Positions 60,174-64,000 of a DNA stretch of 64,000 nt are shown here, in pieces. How positions within the stretch are numbered: the stretch's first letter is position 1; every line of letters begins with the position of its first letter. The position numbers and the translations under genes were made by a program. The notes under the pieces are model-generated. The model did no database searches. It had not been told where the DNA came from and worked only from the letters and a program-made list of their open reading frames with translations. The DNA lies in contig DASXOE010000140.1 of NCBI GenBank assembly GCA_036494575.1, positions 1-64,000 of the forward strand, in the 5' to 3' direction. This DNA comes from DASZFV01 sp036494575 (lineage in GTDB: Bacteria; Myxococcota_A; Polyangia; Fen-1088).

Positions 60174-60536
60174 ATGACCGCCTTCGCCCCCCAGACGAAG
60201 CGCCCCTCCGAGCGGACGTGCGTCGGCTGTCGCCGCCGGGCGGCCACGGGCGCGCTCGCGCGGCTCGCCGTGCGCGACGAGCGGCTCGTCCTCTGGGGAC
60301 CGGGGCGCGCGCGACCGGCGGGGCGGGGAGCCGCGCTGCACGCGGATGCGGTCTGCCTGCGCGCGGCGCTGAAGAGCGGCGCGTTCGGGCGGGCGTTTCG
60401 CCGCAAGGGTGGTATCGGGGTGGTCGACGAAGCGGATCTCTTGCAACAGCTCAAGGCGGCAGCGGCGGCCTTGACCAACACCAATGCCTCGCGCGGCGAA
60501 GCGGCCTTGCGCAGCGAAAATAGGATGAGCCCATGA
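60174..60536 (+). CDS. YlxR/RnpM family RNA-binding protein
   Basis: A 120-residue protein with the YlxR signature RTCVGCRRRAATGALARL and GRGAALHADAVCLRAALKSGAFGRAFRR, which carries the GRG(A/G) loop and basic RNA-binding helix. In Firmicutes the relative (RnpM) binds RNase P RNA. It starts 4 bp after nusA and overlaps infB (ATGA), the conserved nusA-ylxR-infB arrangement. The C-terminal tail is Ala/Asn-rich. Confidence 0.9.
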   Translation: MTAFAPQTKRPSERTCVGCRRRAATGALARLAVRDERLVLWGPGRARPAGRGAALHADAVCLRAALKSGAFGRAFRRKGGIGVVDEADLLQQLKAAAAALTNTNASRGEAALRSENRMSP

Positions 60537-63280
60537 TCGGAAGCGGATACAACACCCCCGAGACCCCCGCAGGTCCGCGCGTTCGAATTTACGAGCTCGC
60601 CAAGGAGCTCGCGCTCGGTCACCGCGAGATGGTCGCCAAGGTGCGCTCGCTCGGCATCGAGGTCGCCAATCACATGTCGCACCTCGACCCGGCGGACGTC
60701 GAGCGCGTGCGGCGCGCCGTCACGCGGGAGCGCAAGGAGAGCACGACGGAGGAGCGCATCAACGACACCGTGATCCGCCGACGCTCGAAGTCGGTGGCGC
60801 CGGGCACGACGCCCGCGACCCGCTCCGCCGCCGTGGCCGCCGCGCCGGCGACGCGAACGGCCCCGCCTTCCGTCGCGGCGCGTGAGCCCGCCGTCGATGA
60901 CGAAGAAGCCGCCGCGCTGCCTCCCCGCGACGACGCGCGTCCGATGAGGCGCACGCCGCCGCTCGCGCCTGCCCCCGAGCCGGTGGCCGCCAAACCCGCG
61001 GCGCCCGCCCTGCCTCCGGCCGCGCCCGCCCTCGAGGCGCAAAATTCGCAGAGTTCGAAAGCCCTGAAAGACGCGAAGGGGGCGCCAGAGGCGCCAGAAC
61101 CGTCCGGCGAGCCCGCTCCTCGCTCGACGAAGATCGTCGTCGAGACGCCGGCCCCGGCGCCCACGCCAGGCCCGACCCTGCGCACGATCCCACAGCAAGT
61201 CGTCACGGGCTCCGCCGCGACGGGCGCCTTCATTCAGCTGCCGGGCCTGGCCCCGCGCGGCGAGGCCGGCACCTCCGGCACGCCGCGCATCGAGATCCGT
61301 GATCGCGACGCCGAGCAACGCGCCCTCGGGCGCACCGGCCTCGTGAGCCGCGCGCCGGCCGGGCGCGATCGCTTCGGGCGCCCCGCGCCCGCGGGCGGAG
61401 GCCCCGGCAACCGCTACGGCGGACCGCCGCGCAAGCGCGTGGCCGCAGCCGGCAAGAAGCTCAAGCAGACGCAGATCACGACGCCCGCCGAGCACAAGCG
61501 CGTCATCCGCATGGGCGACACGATCGCCGTCTCCGACCTCGCTCAGAAGATGGCCATCAAGGGCAAGGAGATCATCAAGAAGCTCTGGGCGCTCGGCATG
61601 ATGGGCGTCAACATCAACCAGGACGTCGATCTCGACACGGCGACGCTCATCGCGACGGAGTTCGGCTACCAGGTCGAGTCGACGGCGTTCAACGAGGATC
61701 AGATCCTCACGGGCGGCGAGCCGGCCGACAACCCCGAGGACTTGGTGACGCGCGCGCCGGTCGTCACGATCATGGGCCACGTCGACCACGGCAAGACGTC
61801 GCTGCTGGACGCCATCCGCAAGGCCAACGTCGCCGGGGGCGAGGCGGGCGGCATCACGCAGCACATCGGCGCCTACAAGGTCTCGAGCGACCGCGGCGAC
61901 GTCGTCTTCCTCGACACGCCCGGCCACGAGGCCTTCACGGCCATGCGCGCGCGGGGCGCGCAGATGACGGACATCGTGGTGCTCGTCGTCGCCGCCGACG
62001 ACGGCCCCATGCCTCAGACGGTCGAGGCCATCAATCACGCCAAGGAAGCCGGCGTCCCCATCGTCGTCGCCATCAACAAGATCGACAAGCCGGGCGCCAA
62101 CCCCGATCAGATCCGCAACAAGCTGTCCGAGCACGGGCTCGTCTCGGAAGAGTGGGGCGGCGACACGATCTTCGTGAACGTCTCGGCCAAGACCAAGGAA
62201 GGCGTCGACAAGCTGCTCGAGATGCTGGCCCTGCAGGCCGAGGTGCTCGAGCTGCGCGCCAACCCCAACAAGGCCGCCAAGGGCCACGTCGTCGAGGCGC
62301 GTCTCGACCGCGCGCGCGGCCCCGTGTCGACGATCCTCGTGGAGGAGGGCACGCTCAAGCTCGGCGATCTGCTCGTCGCGGGCGAGTACTCGGGCAAGGT
62401 CCGCGCGATGCTCGGCGACAAGGGGCAATCCGTCACGGAGGCCGGCCCCTCGACGCCCGTCGAGGTCCTCGGCATCGACGGCGTGCCGGACGCAGGCGAG
62501 CTCTTCAACGTCGTCGACGACGAGAAGGCCGCGAAGTCGCTCGTCGAGCACCGCCACGACCAGCGCCGCAAGAAGGAGCTCGCGGGCTCGGGCAACCGCG
62601 TCTCCCTCGAGAACATCCTCGACAAGATCAAGTCGGGCGACGTCAAGGAGGTCAAGGTCGTCCTCAAGGCCGACGTGCAAGGCTCGATCGAGGCCATCGC
62701 CAACGCCCTCACGAAGCTGTCGACCGAATCGGTCGGCGTCAACGTGATCTCCTCGGGCGTGGGCGGCATCACCGAGTCGGACGTCAGCCTCGCCAAGGCC
62801 TCGGCCGCCATCATCATCGGCTTCAACGTGCGCCCCGCGGGCAAGGCTCAGCAGCTCGCCGAGCAGGAGGGCGTCGACATCAAGCTCTACCAGGTCATCT
62901 ACGACGCCATCGACGACGTCAAGAAGGCCATGGTGGGCATGCTCGCCCCGATCTCTCGCGAGAAGCTCATGGGCAAGGTCGAGGTGCGCCAGGTCTTCAA
63001 CATCCCCAAGGCGGGCACGATCGCGGGCGCCTTCGTCACCGAGGGCAAGATCACGCGCAAGGCGCAGGTCCGGCTCGTGCGCGACTCGGTCGTCATCTAC
63101 ACGGGCAAGGTCGGGTCGCTGCGCCGCTTCAAGGACGACGCGAGCGAGGTCACGCAGGGCTACGAGTGCGGCGTCGGCATCGAGGGCTACAACGACATCC
63201 GCGAGGGCGACATCATCGAGTCCTTCGAGATGGAGACCATCGCCCCGACGCTCGAGAACCCCACGGGGGAGCGCCGCTAG
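60533..63280 (+). CDS. infB: Translation initiation factor IF-2
   Basis: A 915-residue GTPase that brings initiator tRNA to the 30S subunit. An IF2N domain is at the start (VRIYELAKELALGHREMVAK). A long Pro/Ala-rich linker (about 75-300) follows, then a second IF2N domain (IRMGDTIAVSDLAQKMAIKG). The G domain has MGHVDHGKTSLLD, DTPGHEAFT and NKID; domains II-IV run to the end, with ADVQGSIEAIANAL and FNIPKAGTIAGAFVTEG. The linker length is typical of large deltaproteobacterial IF-2. Overlaps ylxR by 4 bp. Confidence 0.96.
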   Translation: MIGSGYNTPETPAGPRVRIYELAKELALGHREMVAKVRSLGIEVANHMSHLDPADVERVRRAVTRERKESTTEERINDTVIRRRSKSVAPGTTPATRSAAVAAAPATRTAPPSVAAREPAVDDEEAAALPPRDDARPMRRTPPLAPAPEPVAAKPAAPALPPAAPALEAQNSQSSKALKDAKGAPEAPEPSGEPAPRSTKIVVETPAPAPTPGPTLRTIPQQVVTGSAATGAFIQLPGLAPRGEAGTSGTPRIEIRDRDAEQRALGRTGLVSRAPAGRDRFGRPAPAGGGPGNRYGGPPRKRVAAAGKKLKQTQITTPAEHKRVIRMGDTIAVSDLAQKMAIKGKEIIKKLWALGMMGVNINQDVDLDTATLIATEFGYQVESTAFNEDQILTGGEPADNPEDLVTRAPVVTIMGHVDHGKTSLLDAIRKANVAGGEAGGITQHIGAYKVSSDRGDVVFLDTPGHEAFTAMRARGAQMTDIVVLVVAADDGPMPQTVEAINHAKEAGVPIVVAINKIDKPGANPDQIRNKLSEHGLVSEEWGGDTIFVNVSAKTKEGVDKLLEMLALQAEVLELRANPNKAAKGHVVEARLDRARGPVSTILVEEGTLKLGDLLVAGEYSGKVRAMLGDKGQSVTEAGPSTPVEVLGIDGVPDAGELFNVVDDEKAAKSLVEHRHDQRRKKELAGSGNRVSLENILDKIKSGDVKEVKVVLKADVQGSIEAIANALTKLSTESVGVNVISSGVGGITESDVSLAKASAAIIIGFNVRPAGKAQQLAEQEGVDIKLYQVIYDAIDDVKKAMVGMLAPISREKLMGKVEVRQVFNIPKAGTIAGAFVTEGKITRKAQVRLVRDSVVIYTGKVGSLRRFKDDASEVTQGYECGVGIEGYNDIREGDIIESFEMETIAPTLENPTGERR

Positions 63281-63293
63281 CGAGGAGCTTCCC

Positions 63294-63623
63294 GTGACCC
63301 TCGGTATTGCCCGAGTCACGATCTTCGTGGCCGGTAGCCATTCATTGAAGGAAAAGCGCTCGGTCGTCCGGCGCGTCAAAGATCTCGTGCGCCAGAAGTT
63401 CAACGTCTCGATCGCCGAGGTGGGCAGCCTCGACGTGTGGCAGCGCGCCGTCATCGGGCTCTCGCTCGTCGGCAACGAGCGTCGCTTCGTCGAGTCGGCG
63501 CTCGACGAGGTCCTGGCGTTCATTCGCTCCAAGGTCGAGGTGCTGGGCGACGAGAAAGAGCTCCAGTCGTTCAACGAGACCCTGGCGACGGGCGAGCCTC
63601 CCTACAAGCACTGGGAGCCGTAG
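63294..63623 (+). CDS. DUF503 family protein (YlxP)
   Basis: A 109-residue protein with GIARVTIFVAGSHSLKEKRSVVRRVKDLVRQKFNVSIAEVG, the full DUF503 signature (SLKxKRxVVxxLxxRLR-like). The family is found between infB and rbfA in many bacteria, as here, and is thought to assist ribosome or RNA work; no reaction is known. GTG 63294 follows GAGGAG closely. Confidence 0.92.
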   Translation: MTLGIARVTIFVAGSHSLKEKRSVVRRVKDLVRQKFNVSIAEVGSLDVWQRAVIGLSLVGNERRFVESALDEVLAFIRSKVEVLGDEKELQSFNETLATGEPPYKHWEP

Positions 63624-63624
63624 C

Positions 63625-64000
63625 GTGAACCAGCGGCTCGAGCGCGTCGCGGGCGAGGTGCGCGCCGTCTTGGGCGAGGTCCTCGCGCGCGACGAGATCA
63701 AGGACCCGCGCGTGCGGGGGTCCGGCCTCATCACGGTGACGCACGTGCGCGTCTCGGGCGACCTGCAACACGCGAAGGCGTTCTTCACGGTGCATGGCCT
63801 CGACGGGCCGGCGCTCGAGCGCGTGCGCGCCGGCCTCGATCACGCGAGCGGATACTTCCGGCACGCCATCGCGCGCCGCCTGCGCACCCGGGTCTCGCCC
63901 GCCGTGACCTTCGTGGTCGACCATGTCTTCGAGCAGGCGGCGCACGTCGAGTCGATCCTGCACGGGCTCGCGCCGCCCGCCGCGCCCAAAGACCCGGACA
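63625..64000 (+). CDS. rbfA: Ribosome-binding factor A (3' end beyond window)
   Basis: The first 125 residues of RbfA, a 30S maturation factor: QRLERVAGEVRAVLGEVLAR, then DPRVRGSGLITVTHVRVSGD, AKAFFTVHG and GYFRHAIARRLRTRVSPAVTFVVD, matching the KH-type fold. GTG 63625 is 1 bp after the ylxP stop. The window ends in the Pro/Ala-rich C-terminal tail (APPAAPKDPD), so little of the folded domain is missing. Confidence 0.94.
   Translation, partial: MNQRLERVAGEVRAVLGEVLARDEIKDPRVRGSGLITVTHVRVSGDLQHAKAFFTVHGLDGPALERVRAGLDHASGYFRHAIARRLRTRVSPAVTFVVDHVFEQAAHVESILHGLAPPAAPKDPD

Overview
This is a very GC-rich window (I judge around 70% G+C, not counted). Its gene content suggests a Myxococcota (deltaproteobacterial) chromosome: a Ser/Thr kinase with the HRDVSPTN catalytic loop, an AgmX/GltJ-like zinc-ribbon/GYF/TonB-C protein, a giant all-helical TPR protein, PilZ and HEAT proteins, and a Gly/Ala-rich lipoprotein, set among ordinary housekeeping genes. 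Taxonomy is inferred from these families only. Almost every base is coding. Many neighbours overlap by 4 bp (GTGA or ATGA), and the third-position GC bias creates long false reading frames on the opposite strand.

Layout. 1-510: the end of a small CxxC membrane protein and a decayed REP-associated tyrosine transposase (RAYT). 537-4647 (minus): an aa3-type cytochrome c oxidase operon, subunit II, subunit I, subunit III and a dihaem cytochrome c. 4698-10890: the kinase, the GltJ-like protein and a two-domain radical SAM protein. 10887-13876: an ABC ATPase and a permease fused to a CPBP-like domain. 13898-20278: a lipoprotein, a second radical SAM protein and a heterodimeric ABC exporter pair. 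20396-31768: a 3790-residue TPR protein, followed by a GST-like gene and a HEAT-repeat protein. 35076-40163: era, der, a small beta-barrel protein, and a YfgM-like/BamB-like pair. 40257-44637: PilZ, queA, tgt, an ElbB-like gene and a DUF507 gene. 44724-48986: a rhomboid protease, tRNA-Met, a cupin, efp, epmA and two small genes. 49063-55514: yajC, secD, secF, recJ, a small membrane protein and a TerC-family gene. 55572-57849 (minus): sthA and a nitrilase. 57981-64000: the rimP-nusA-ylxR-infB-ylxP-rbfA operon, running off the end.

How genes work together. EpmA is next to its substrate EF-P. QueA and Tgt both act in queuosine synthesis. YajC, SecD and SecF form one translocon accessory. YfgM-like, BamB-like and Der reproduce a proteobacterial outer-membrane/ribosome-assembly neighbourhood. 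The final operon makes translation initiation and 30S maturation factors.

The most unusual signal is a family of short two-hairpin palindromic elements, at about six sites. Some lie between genes, and two are read in frame inside proteins: the EpmA-like ligase and one ABC exporter subunit. The window also holds the remains of a RAYT, the enzyme class that mobilises REP elements. Other points: a 9-bp inverted repeat flanking the -10 box of the giant TPR gene; a promoter then an intrinsic terminator ahead of rimP-nusA; and several promoters so close to start codons that the mRNAs would be leaderless or nearly so.
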